Of a stretch of DNA of 16,703 bases, positions 6,900 to 13,461 are shown piece after piece. The position numbers and the translations under genes are program-made. The stretch lies in the NCBI GenBank assembly GCA_014730055.1, contig WJIV01000077.1, forward strand, positions 1 through 16,703, read 5' to 3'. Positions within the stretch are counted from its first letter, which is position 1. Each line of letters begins with the position of its first letter. Source of the DNA: Candidatus Bathyarchaeota archaeon (lineage in GTDB: Archaea > Thermoproteota > Bathyarchaeia > TCS64). Under the pieces are notes generated by a model that ran no database searches, was not told the DNA's origin, and saw only the letters and a list, made by a program, of their open reading frames with translations.

Positions 6900-7862
6900 T
6901 TGGAATTAAAAAATTCGTTCCTAACGATTGTTCAGGAATCCTGTCAATCAGTTGATCCTTTAAGTATCGATATTGTTCAGGTCAATGTAGGTTTAAAATG
7001 TAACAAGGAATGTGTCCACTGTCATCTAGAGGCTGGCCCAGATAGAACCGAGATTATGACAAAGAAGACGATGGAAAATGTTGAGATCCTGATATCTCAT
7101 GTAAAACCTGAACTGGTGGATATTACGGGGGGTGCACCAGAGCTAAACCCAGATATTAAAAAATTCATTAAAAACCTCCATGATAAGGGATACAACATCC
7201 AGGTACGAACTAATCTTACTGTTCTTCTTGATTACGAGGATTTCATAAAATTCTATGCTGATAACAATGTCAAACTCGTAGCATCACTTCCATGTTATGA
7301 GGCCGCAGAGGTAGATTCCGTGAGAGGAGAGGGGACATTTAACGATAGCATAAAGGCATTGAAGAAATTAAACGAAGCAGGGTACGGGAAGAAACCAGCT
7401 CTCAAGCTTGACCTGGTCTTTAACCCAGAGGGCGCTTTCTTACCTCAACCTCAGGGATCACTTGAGGAAACATATCATAAGAAACTCAAAGAAGACTTTG
7501 ATATAGGCTTCAATAATCTCATAACTATCGCTAACATGCCAATAGGAAGATTCAGTCAACATCTCAGATCTAATAACGAATTCGATGAATACCTGTCACT
7601 TCTAAAAGAAACATATAACCCTGACACTATTGTAGGACTAATGTGCCGACATCAGATCAATATAGCTTGGGACGGTACAGTGTACGACTGCGATTTCAAT
7701 CTAGCGATGAACTTGCCCATGAAGATAGCAACTTCTAACATAAATGATAGTGACTTTAAGATTGAAGAAATTCTAGAACGCAACATTGTAACAGGAGATC
7801 ACTGCTTCGGGTGTACCGCAGGACAAGGCTCATCTTGCGGTGGAGCACTAACAGAAAGCTAA
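6900..7862 (+). CDS. ArsS-like radical SAM/Cys-rich domain protein (TIGR04167 type)
   Basis: The N-terminal half (about 25-200) is a radical SAM domain. C34-x3-C38-x2-C41 binds the 4Fe-4S cluster, and GGAPE (77-81) is the SAM-binding motif. NPEGAFLPQPQGSLEETY (175-192) is characteristic of this subfamily. The C-terminal cysteine-rich domain has Cys249 (MCRHQ), Cys264 (WDGTVYDCDFN) and HCFGCTAGQGSSCGG with Cys302, 305 and 313, probably ligands of auxiliary clusters. The family includes ArsS of arsenosugar synthesis, whose bacterial members may contain selenocysteine; here all positions are plain cysteine. No arsM methyltransferase is in the window, so arsenic chemistry is not shown. The start is TTG 6900; the upstream ATG at 6883 hits a stop after two codons. 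A TATA-like ggtttttaa (6862-6870) lies 30-38 nt upstream. Confidence 0.88.
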   Translation: MELKNSFLTIVQESCQSVDPLSIDIVQVNVGLKCNKECVHCHLEAGPDRTEIMTKKTMENVEILISHVKPELVDITGGAPELNPDIKKFIKNLHDKGYNIQVRTNLTVLLDYEDFIKFYADNNVKLVASLPCYEAAEVDSVRGEGTFNDSIKALKKLNEAGYGKKPALKLDLVFNPEGAFLPQPQGSLEETYHKKLKEDFDIGFNNLITIANMPIGRFSQHLRSNNEFDEYLSLLKETYNPDTIVGLMCRHQINIAWDGTVYDCDFNLAMNLPMKIATSNINDSDFKIEEILERNIVTGDHCFGCTAGQGSSCGGALTES

Positions 7863-7872
7863 AGGGATCACA

Positions 7873-8535
7873 TTGAGTTGCTGTCTATTCCTAATGGTAA
7901 AGGCTCCAATAAATGGCGAGGTTAAGACAAGACTTATTGAGAAAATTGGTGAGTATCACTCGACCGAGCTCTACAAACGATTCCTACTGGACATTGTGGA
8001 GAAAATAGAGGAAACTGATACACCAACAATTATGTATTATACCCCTGAGAGCGAGTTAGAGAACCTGACAGGTCTGTTAGGAAACTACAACAAGTATGTT
8101 CATCAGAAAGGTAAAGATCTAGGAGAAAGATTACTCAACGGATTCAGGTACACTAAAAAACTAGGTTATAAGTCAGCTGTTGCACTTGCAACAGATGTAC
8201 CTGATCTGCCAACGGAGATAATAAATGAGTCAATAAATTCTATGGAGGGATATGGTGCAGTAATAGGGCCTTCCCCTGATGGTGGATACTATCTTATCGG
8301 TTTGAAAAACGAATATTTAGACGAAGATTTATTCAGTGAAATTGAATGGGGAACAGATTCTGTCTTCGAGAGGACAATTAAGAAACTTCAAGATAAAAAG
8401 ATCAGGACAAAGATCCTTGAGCCTTGGATGGACATAGACACCTATGAAGATTTGAGGATGTTATCTAAGAATAATGCATTCGAAGGATCAAAGACATTCA
8501 AATACCTCGAGAAAAACCCGGAGATACTATTCTAA
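7873..8535 (+). CDS. rSAM/selenodomain-associated transferase 1 (CofC/MobA-like nucleotidyltransferase, TIGR04282/DUF2064)
   Basis: This 220-residue protein matches the family usually encoded beside ArsS-like radical SAM proteins. KAPINGEVKTRL (10-21) is the nucleotide-binding loop of a GT-A nucleotidyltransferase. ATDVPDLP (106-113) holds the metal-binding aspartates, GPSPDGGYYLIGL (132-144) is the family signature, and WMDIDTYEDL (185-194) supplies the last metal-binding acid. By analogy with CofC and MobA it probably attaches a nucleotide to a small phosphorylated compound; the substrate is unknown. The TTG start at 7873 lies 10 bases after the radical SAM stop codon, indicating an operon. 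The first in-frame ATG (7894) would cut into the first strand, so TTG is preferred. Its stop codon abuts the stop codon of the convergent glycosyltransferase. Confidence 0.88.
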   Translation: MSCCLFLMVKAPINGEVKTRLIEKIGEYHSTELYKRFLLDIVEKIEETDTPTIMYYTPESELENLTGLLGNYNKYVHQKGKDLGERLLNGFRYTKKLGYKSAVALATDVPDLPTEIINESINSMEGYGAVIGPSPDGGYYLIGLKNEYLDEDLFSEIEWGTDSVFERTIKKLQDKKIRTKILEPWMDIDTYEDLRMLSKNNAFEGSKTFKYLEKNPEILF

Positions 8536-9207
8536 TCAAACTTTACTATAGAGTTCAGCGATTTTCTTAGTGTTAACCCCAACAATGTAAAGAAAAATCA
8601 ACCAGGCATTCCAACAGAGCTGTCGGATTACACCATTTTTTACAAATCTTCTAGATGATGAGAAAACTGTACTTGGCAGACTATTGATATTCGTATATCG
8701 TCGAGCTTTTTGAAAAAGCTTAACATCCTCAAAAAGTGGCCAGTCAGGGAATCCACCAATTTTACTGAAAAAGTCTTTGCGTATTACTATACATTGATCT
8801 CCGAAGCTAGTTAGAAAGGTGTCAAAACGAGTTACTACCCATATAAAATCTAATAACAATGTGGAAGGTATGAATCTGATCTTGAATTTTCCTATCTTGT
8901 TATCAGGCTCACTAAAGTATTCATCAAGGATATTAAACGCATTTCTTGGAAGAATAGTGTCCGCGTGAAGAAACAAGATTATTTCTCCCTCGGCTTTTTC
9001 AGCTCCCTTATTAAATTGTGTGCCTCTTCCTTTTTTAGATCGTATGACTTTTACCCCAGCTTTTCTCGCCTTCAATATGGTCTGATCGGTGCTCCCTCCA
9101 TCAACCACAATAATTTGGAGGTTATCTCGCATATTTTTCAGACGTTTAATTATTTTATCTATCCATATTTCTTCGTTTAAGGTCGGAATTATTATCGAGA
9201 AACGCAT
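8536..9207 (-). CDS. rSAM/selenodomain-associated transferase 2 (family 2 glycosyltransferase, TIGR04283)
   Basis: From ATG 9207 the protein is 223 residues and begins FSIIIPTLNEE, the standard GT2 opening. Next come VVDGGSTDQT (nucleotide-sugar and metal binding), KKGRGTQFNKGA, which is diagnostic of this subfamily, FLHADT (the DxD-like motif), FGDQCIVIRKDFF and GGFPDWPLFEDV with the probable catalytic acid. SSSRRFVKNG and a hydrophobic C-terminal segment (about 197-212) suggest a loose membrane association. The subfamily typically accompanies ArsS-like radical SAM proteins and the CofC-like transferase, as here, but this copy is inverted and converges on them with no bases between stop codons. 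A GTG at 9216 would add three residues; ATG 9207 fits the family start better. The sugar and acceptor are unknown. Confidence 0.88.
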   Translation of the reverse strand: MRFSIIIPTLNEEIWIDKIIKRLKNMRDNLQIIVVDGGSTDQTILKARKAGVKVIRSKKGRGTQFNKGAEKAEGEIILFLHADTILPRNAFNILDEYFSEPDNKIGKFKIRFIPSTLLLDFIWVVTRFDTFLTSFGDQCIVIRKDFFSKIGGFPDWPLFEDVKLFQKARRYTNINSLPSTVFSSSRRFVKNGVIRQLCWNAWLIFLYIVGVNTKKIAELYSKV

Positions 9208-9229
9208 CAGTATCACTTAATTCTCTGAT

Positions 9230-9313
9230 TTACAAAAATCTTAGGTAAGATTTTAGCAATTCTTCAAAAATCTCTCCATCGAAACTTGTTATTTCTAAAG
9301 TCACCGTTTTCAT
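9230..9313 (-). CDS. possible 27-residue small protein upstream of the glycosyltransferase
   Basis: An ATG at 9313 on the minus strand opens a 27-codon frame ending at 9230-9232, upstream of the glycosyltransferase and on its strand. The product begins MKTVTLEITSFDG and continues as an acidic then hydrophobic amphipathic stretch (EIFEELLKSYLRFL). Composition is protein-like, and no family is recognised. It could be a small co-expressed protein, a leader peptide, or a chance frame. It fills most of the 112-base gap shared with the divergent DNA glycosylase gene. Confidence 0.22.
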   Translation of the reverse strand: MKTVTLEITSFDGEIFEELLKSYLRFL

Positions 9314-9319
9314 ATTAGT

Positions 9320-10057
9320 ATGAGGATAATGGAAGGGCCATCTGTAAAGATTGCAGCGGACACAATGTCAAATTTTGTGAATAAGACAGTCGAAAGCGTC
9401 TCAGGTAATACAAGTATAGATAAAGAAGTATTCCTTGATGCTAAAGTTCTGGATATATTCAGCCGAGGTAAAAACTTATTCATAGAATTTGATAAACCCG
9501 CTCTTAAAATCCACTTTGGAATGTATGGCACATGGAGGGTAAATGAGGAAAGAGAAGGAAAGACTCCTCGACTTGGTCTTCAATTCTATGATGGAATGAT
9601 CAACCTGTATTATTGCAGTGTGAAAATAGTATCCAAAGAGACCATTGACAAAAAATATCCCGAAGAGATAGACATCCTTTCACCAAACTGGATACTAGAC
9701 GAAGCAATTAAGATGGTAAAGTCTGAATCCGAAAGTATGATCTGTGATGTCTTATTAGACCAAGAGATCATGCCCGGAGTTGGTAATATCATAAAAAATG
9801 AGGCTCTTTATAAGTCATCAATCCATCCTGAGAGCATAGTGGAGAAGATCCCACCTGAAGAGATAATTCGTCTTCTGGAAGAGACCAGAGATTTTAGCAT
9901 AAAATGGTACAAAGCAAAGAAAAGAGGAGAAAAAATCTTTCCTCATTTCACCATATACAGGAAAAGCGATTGCCCTGAGGGAAAGGTTACAAAAAAGAAA
10001 ACAGGAAATAAAAAAAGATGGAGCTATATCTGCCCTAGTCAGGAAAAATACGCTTAG
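9320..10057 (+). CDS. Fpg/Nei-family DNA glycosylase with atypical N terminus and zinc finger
   Basis: The 245-residue protein fits the formamidopyrimidine glycosylase/endonuclease VIII family. EGPSVKIAADT at the start resembles the catalytic helix. RGKNLFIEF has the conserved beta-hairpin Lys51, followed by KIHFGMYGTWRVNE. The helix-two-turn-helix LLDQEIMPGVGNIIKNEALY (145-164) holds Asn156, and the C-terminal finger holds Arg233 before Cys238. Such enzymes remove oxidised bases and cut the strand by beta/delta elimination. Two departures stand out. The residue before Glu-Gly-Pro is Met, not the Pro that acts as N-terminal nucleophile. The finger has CPEG and CPSQ where CxxC pairs are usual, so zinc binding looks lost. 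The true start is probably ATG 9329, giving N terminus MEGPS; ATG 9320 adds three residues. The 3' end overlaps the convergent CoA-transferase gene by 4 bases. Confidence 0.87.
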   Translation: MRIMEGPSVKIAADTMSNFVNKTVESVSGNTSIDKEVFLDAKVLDIFSRGKNLFIEFDKPALKIHFGMYGTWRVNEEREGKTPRLGLQFYDGMINLYYCSVKIVSKETIDKKYPEEIDILSPNWILDEAIKMVKSESESMICDVLLDQEIMPGVGNIIKNEALYKSSIHPESIVEKIPPEEIIRLLEETRDFSIKWYKAKKRGEKIFPHFTIYRKSDCPEGKVTKKKTGNKKRWSYICPSQEKYA

Positions 10058-11259
10058 ATAGCTCCAGATTCTCTTAATTCCTCTATCTTTTCTTCATCAT
10101 ATCCCACGAGGCTCTCGAGTACCTCTTTTGTATGCTGACCTAGAACCGGAGGAGGACTCTGAATTTCGCAGGGATTCTGATCATACTTTATCACTGTTCC
10201 TATCTGCTTAACCTCTCCTGCCTTAGGATGCTCTACACTTACAAGCATCTTTCTTGAGAGGACTTGAGGATCACTGAAAATCTCGTCCATTAAGTATACT
10301 GGACCACATGGAAAGCCAATACCTCTTAGGGTCCCAAGCCACTCGTCCCGGGACTTTTCGCTGAACCTATTTTCCAGCAAAGGAACAAGTTCACTTAGAT
10401 GCTTTACCCTCAACTCATTTGTAGTAAATCTTGGGTCGTCTTTCAGCTCTGGTAAGTTCATAGCCTCTGTAAGCATCGCCCATAACCTATCATTACCACA
10501 GGCAATTAGAACGTATTTACCGTCCCCTGCTTTAAAGGACTGGTAAGGGGCTATACTGGGGTGAGCTGAACCCATTCTAGGGGGGTTAGTTCCTGTAGCA
10601 AAATAGTTTCCCGCTGCATAAGTCATCCAGCTAACTGAACCATCGAGCATGCCGACATCTATGTACTGACCCCTACCACTTTCCTCTCTTGCCCTGAGAG
10701 CACCAAGTATTCCTATGGTTGCATACATTCCAGCGCATAAATCGGTGACCGCGACACCTACTCTTACTGGCGGGCCATTTGGTTCTCCAGTTAGCCCCAT
10801 TAGTCCACCCATTCCTTGAATTATAAGGTCGTATCCTGGCCATTGATTGTAAGGTCCTGTCTGGCCGAAGCTGCTTATACTGCAGTAGATTATCTTCGGA
10901 TTTATTTTTTTGATGGTCTCATAGTCTACGCCAAGACGATCAGTAACCCCGGGTCTAAAATTCTCTAGTATTATGTCACTTTTCTCCGCTATCTTGTAGA
11001 ATACTTCTCTTGCTTGCTCTTCTTTCAGGTTTAGGGTTATGCTTTTTTTACCTCTGTTCAGGCTCATAAAGTAGCTGCTCTCGCCTTTTATGAAGGGCGG
11101 GAACTGCCGCGTGTCATCTCCTGTCCCTGGCATTTCTACTTTAATTATCTCAGCACCCATATCGCTTAGAGTCATGCTGCAGAATGGTCCCGCTAAGACC
11201 CTGCTAAGGTCCAGGACTCTCAGCCCTTTCAAGGGTGGATTATTCTTCTCAATCGTCAT
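10054..11259 (-). CDS. class III (CaiB/BaiF) CoA-transferase
   Basis: This 401-residue protein has the length and motifs of family III CoA-transferases. The opening is LKGLRVLDLSRVLAGPFCSM (10-29), with LSDMGAEIIKVE (31-42), then NRGKKSITLNLK, ILENFRPGV (97-105), and YCSISSFGQTGP for CoA contact. VRVGVAVTDLCAGMYA contains Asp173, matching the aspartate that forms the acyl-CoA anhydride in formyl-CoA transferase. GRGQYIDVGMLDG and the C-terminal PPPVLGQHT are also typical. It moves CoA between organic acids; the pair cannot be deduced. Neighbours give no pathway: it is divergent from L44e and overlaps the DNA glycosylase tail-to-tail by 4 bases. A TATA-like taaattctaa on its strand lies about 25-35 nt before ATG 11259, consistent with an independent, nearly leaderless transcript. 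Confidence 0.92.
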   Translation of the reverse strand: MTIEKNNPPLKGLRVLDLSRVLAGPFCSMTLSDMGAEIIKVEMPGTGDDTRQFPPFIKGESSYFMSLNRGKKSITLNLKEEQAREVFYKIAEKSDIILENFRPGVTDRLGVDYETIKKINPKIIYCSISSFGQTGPYNQWPGYDLIIQGMGGLMGLTGEPNGPPVRVGVAVTDLCAGMYATIGILGALRAREESGRGQYIDVGMLDGSVSWMTYAAGNYFATGTNPPRMGSAHPSIAPYQSFKAGDGKYVLIACGNDRLWAMLTEAMNLPELKDDPRFTTNELRVKHLSELVPLLENRFSEKSRDEWLGTLRGIGFPCGPVYLMDEIFSDPQVLSRKMLVSVEHPKAGEVKQIGTVIKYDQNPCEIQSPPPVLGQHTKEVLESLVGYDEEKIEELRESGAI

Positions 11260-11362
11260 ATGTGGAAGTATTGAGGTTTCATTATTAGAATTTACTCAAT
11301 ATTCTAGGGGAAAAATAGACAGCTTTTTTAAATATCACCGCTATAAGGCACATACCATCCTC

Positions 11363-11368
11363 GGAGGA
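11363..11368 (+). promoter_or_regulatory. Shine-Dalgarno sequence of L44e
   Basis: The ggagga at 11363-11368 lies 8 nt before ATG 11377. With the TATA-like tttttttaaatatc (about 11320-11333), it implies a leadered transcript of roughly 20 nt, unlike most genes here. It supports ATG 11377 over the in-frame ATG at 11383. Confidence 0.65.
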
Positions 11369-11376
11369 AATGAAAA

Positions 11377-11655
11377 ATGAAGATGCCAAGACAGATAAGA
11401 ACACACTGTCCAAAATGCAATACTCATACTAATCACAGAGTAAAACTATACAAAGCCGGTAAACGCAGCGGAAACAAACAGGGAGAGAGAAGACAGGCTG
11501 AGCGAAAGAAGGGATATGGTGGCCAGAAATTCCCAGAGCAGCACAACCAGGCAAAAGTAAGCAGAAAACAGACCATTATGGTGGAATGTGCTGAGTGTAA
11601 CTATACAATAATGTGGAAAGGAAAGAGGCTCAGAAGGCTAGAAATAGAACAGTAA
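11377..11655 (+). CDS. rpl44e: 50S ribosomal protein L44e
   Basis: The 92-residue basic protein is a clear L44e (eL42) of the large ribosomal subunit near the E site. Cys11 and Cys14 (CPKC) with Cys71 and Cys74 (CAEC) form the zinc-binding site, and GYGGQKFPEQ (46-55) is the conserved loop near the tRNA 3' end. Length is normal. L44e is absent from bacteria, so this gene identifies the window as archaeal. In many archaea it is followed at once by rps27e; here 146 noncoding bases and an MFS transporter gene follow instead. It has a TATA-like box and a Shine-Dalgarno sequence, and is divergent from the CoA-transferase gene. Confidence 0.96.
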   Translation: MKMPRQIRTHCPKCNTHTNHRVKLYKAGKRSGNKQGERRQAERKKGYGGQKFPEQHNQAKVSRKQTIMVECAECNYTIMWKGKRLRRLEIEQ

Positions 11656-11801
11656 CACTGTTTCTTTGCCGAAAGAATTATTCTCTGATTTAAATTTTTA
11701 CTACTTATCCTCGATCTTACACTATTTATTCAGTAGATTTTCTTATTTTTGAAATATGTAGGTTTAAATCTAAGCCTAATACTCTTTGCCGCGATTAATC
11801 A

Positions 11802-12980
11802 ATGGAAGCCAATGTTCGCGAATATTATTTGATGATAATAAGCGGAACCATCACCATGCTCTCAGGGGGATTCGTCTGGCCAATCTTTGCACCCTTCGTG
11901 AGAGAGCAGTTCACTGCACCCATACAGCTTGTAGGCTTGGCTGTATCTGGTTACTTTTTGCTACGTATGTTCAGTGAATTTCCTATAGGTGTACTAAGCG
12001 ATAGGATCGGCCCAAAACTACCGCTTATTGGCGGTCGAATACTTGCTGTAATTGGAGCTTTCATCTGCTATCAAACTAAGAGTATCTGGCCCCTTATCTT
12101 CGCCAGAATAATTTGGGGCATGGGGGATGCCAGCTTCTTCTGCATTGGTATGAGTTACGTCAGCAGATTATTTTCAAGCGAGAGGCGAGGTAGAGCACTA
12201 GGTTTCTTTCAGGCAGTTGAACTTGTTGGGAGCTTTATAGGACAGACAGCAGGAGGATTTGTCGCTGCAAACTATGGGCCCAGAATAAACTTTCTTATAT
12301 GTAGCGCTTTAGGTGTCGTTGCTCTCGTTATTGTTACCTTCATAAAGGGGATAAAAGAGCCCTCCACTCCAGGGGAGTCTGCCCCAAGCCTGATACCCTC
12401 TAAGGAGGAGATGCTGGTTGTACTTAATCAAACGGTAATCACAGCTTGTGCAATAAATCTGGGTTGCATGTTGATAAACAATGGATTACTTGGGACAGTT
12501 CTACCAATTTACGCTACTGAGGAATTATTGATACCCTTGGATAGATACGCTTTACTGGTATCAAGTAGCACCGTTGGAAGTGTTGCCGGAAACCTACTGG
12601 GTGGATTCCTATCGGATAAGATGGGTAGAAGAAAAATGCTCTCCGGCGGTCTAGTCACCGGATTAATATCCATAATTGGATTATCACAGTTCACAGGATT
12701 CTACCCGCTTATAGCAGTAATGTTCCTAAAAGGAATTTTCTGGGGGATTGTTTATGGAGTTATACCCGCTTTTATAGCCGACGCTGTGCCAGACTACGTC
12801 CGAGGAAAAGCAATTGGAACCTTCAGAACCTTCATGGACATGGGAGGCCTCATTGGCCCAATAATAATGAGTTCTATTGTTGAATTATCTGGAGTGCCCC
12901 AAGGTTATATATACAGCTTCTACTTCGGTGTTGTATTAATAGCTGGAATGATTCTTCTAGTCCTGAAACTGAAGGAATAG
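11802..12980 (+). CDS. MFS transporter (12 membrane segments)
   Basis: The 392-residue protein is hydrophobic throughout and has the two-bundle pattern of the major facilitator superfamily. Motif A occurs twice: GVLSDRIGPK (63-72) between helices 2 and 3, and GGFLSDKMGRRK (267-278) at the equivalent place in the second half. The longest hydrophilic loop (about 182-207) joins the halves. GMGDASFF (107-114) and FFQAVELVGSFIGQTAGG (135-152) fall in helices 4 and 5. It most resembles the sugar/drug-type group of MFS carriers, but direction and substrate cannot be assigned. It should sit in the cytoplasmic membrane. A TATA-like tttaaat (11763-11769) lies 33-39 nt before ATG 11802, and no Shine-Dalgarno sequence is present. 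Confidence 0.92.
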   Translation: MEANVREYYLMIISGTITMLSGGFVWPIFAPFVREQFTAPIQLVGLAVSGYFLLRMFSEFPIGVLSDRIGPKLPLIGGRILAVIGAFICYQTKSIWPLIFARIIWGMGDASFFCIGMSYVSRLFSSERRGRALGFFQAVELVGSFIGQTAGGFVAANYGPRINFLICSALGVVALVIVTFIKGIKEPSTPGESAPSLIPSKEEMLVVLNQTVITACAINLGCMLINNGLLGTVLPIYATEELLIPLDRYALLVSSSTVGSVAGNLLGGFLSDKMGRRKMLSGGLVTGLISIIGLSQFTGFYPLIAVMFLKGIFWGIVYGVIPAFIADAVPDYVRGKAIGTFRTFMDMGGLIGPIIMSSIVELSGVPQGYIYSFYFGVVLIAGMILLVLKLKE

Positions 12981-12990
12981 GCTTCAAATG

Positions 12991-12998
12991 TTTATATT
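12991..12998 (+). promoter_or_regulatory. TATA box of the superoxide reductase gene
   Basis: The tttatatt (12991-12998) lies 23-30 nt before ATG 13021, and no Shine-Dalgarno sequence precedes the ATG. This is the clearest leaderless promoter in the window. It also shows that the gene is transcribed independently of the MFS gene ending 40 bases upstream. Confidence 0.65.
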
Positions 12999-13020
12999 AT
13001 CCGATTAAAATCCCTTAACC

Positions 13021-13419
13021 ATGCCTGAAAGTATAGGAGAAATGCTCCAGTCAGCAGACTGGAAGCAGGAAAAACACGTACCGGTAATAGAGTGCCCAGA
13101 CAAATTCAAGGAAGATGAATGGACCAAAGTCACAGTCACAATAGGAAAAGAGATAGGCCATCCGAACACTACCGAGCACCATATTAGATGGATCAGAGCT
13201 TACTTCACACCTGAAGGAGGAAAATTTGCCTACGACCTTGGTAACTTTGAGTTTAACAGCCATGGCGAGAGCACTAAAGGACCAAACGAGGGACCAGTAC
13301 ACACCCATAGCATGGTTTCATTCATGTTTAAAACCAAAGAACCAGGAACCTTGAACGCTATAAGTTACTGCAACATACACGGTCTTTGGGAATCAAAGAA
13401 AGAAATTTCTGTGGCATAA
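13021..13419 (+). CDS. class II superoxide reductase (neelaredoxin type)
   Basis: The 132-residue protein is a one-domain superoxide reductase (desulfoferrodoxin iron-binding domain, PF01880), which reduces superoxide to hydrogen peroxide without making oxygen. All site II iron ligands can be placed: His19 (EKHVPVIEC), His47 (GHPNTTEH), His53, and Cys117 with His120 (SYCNIHGLW). Glu17-Lys18 before His19 match the catalytic Glu-Lys of neelaredoxins. No N-terminal desulforedoxin FeCys4 domain is present, so this is the neelaredoxin form. An electron donor, usually rubredoxin, is not nearby. The gene is monocistronic with a strong TATA box and converges on the phosphatase gene 42 bases away. Its presence fits an anaerobe or microaerophile exposed to oxygen. 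Confidence 0.95.
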   Translation: MPESIGEMLQSADWKQEKHVPVIECPDKFKEDEWTKVTVTIGKEIGHPNTTEHHIRWIRAYFTPEGGKFAYDLGNFEFNSHGESTKGPNEGPVHTHSMVSFMFKTKEPGTLNAISYCNIHGLWESKKEISVA

Positions 13420-13430
13420 TCTTAAACCCT

Positions 13431-13447
13431 ATTTTATTTTCTAAAAT
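13431..13447. terminator. AT-rich bidirectional terminator between convergent genes
   Basis: The 42-base gap holds the inverted repeat atttta (13431-13436) and taaaat (13442-13447) with a T-rich loop. It gives T runs to transcripts arriving from the superoxide reductase gene and weaker ones to those from the phosphatase side. The stem is A/T only, so the T content rather than a hairpin is the likely signal. Confidence 0.45.
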
Positions 13448-13461
13448 CGTATAATTTAGTG

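Noticed and set aside
6900..7862. Naming the radical SAM gene arsS with an arsenosugar role
   Set aside because: Subfamily motifs fit, but no arsM, ars regulator or arsenite pump is in the window, so the arsenic link is unsupported.
6900..8535. Possible selenocysteine use in the radical SAM/selenodomain cluster
   Set aside because: No in-frame TGA occurs in the conserved motifs; all candidate positions are ordinary cysteine codons, and the family name alone is not evidence.
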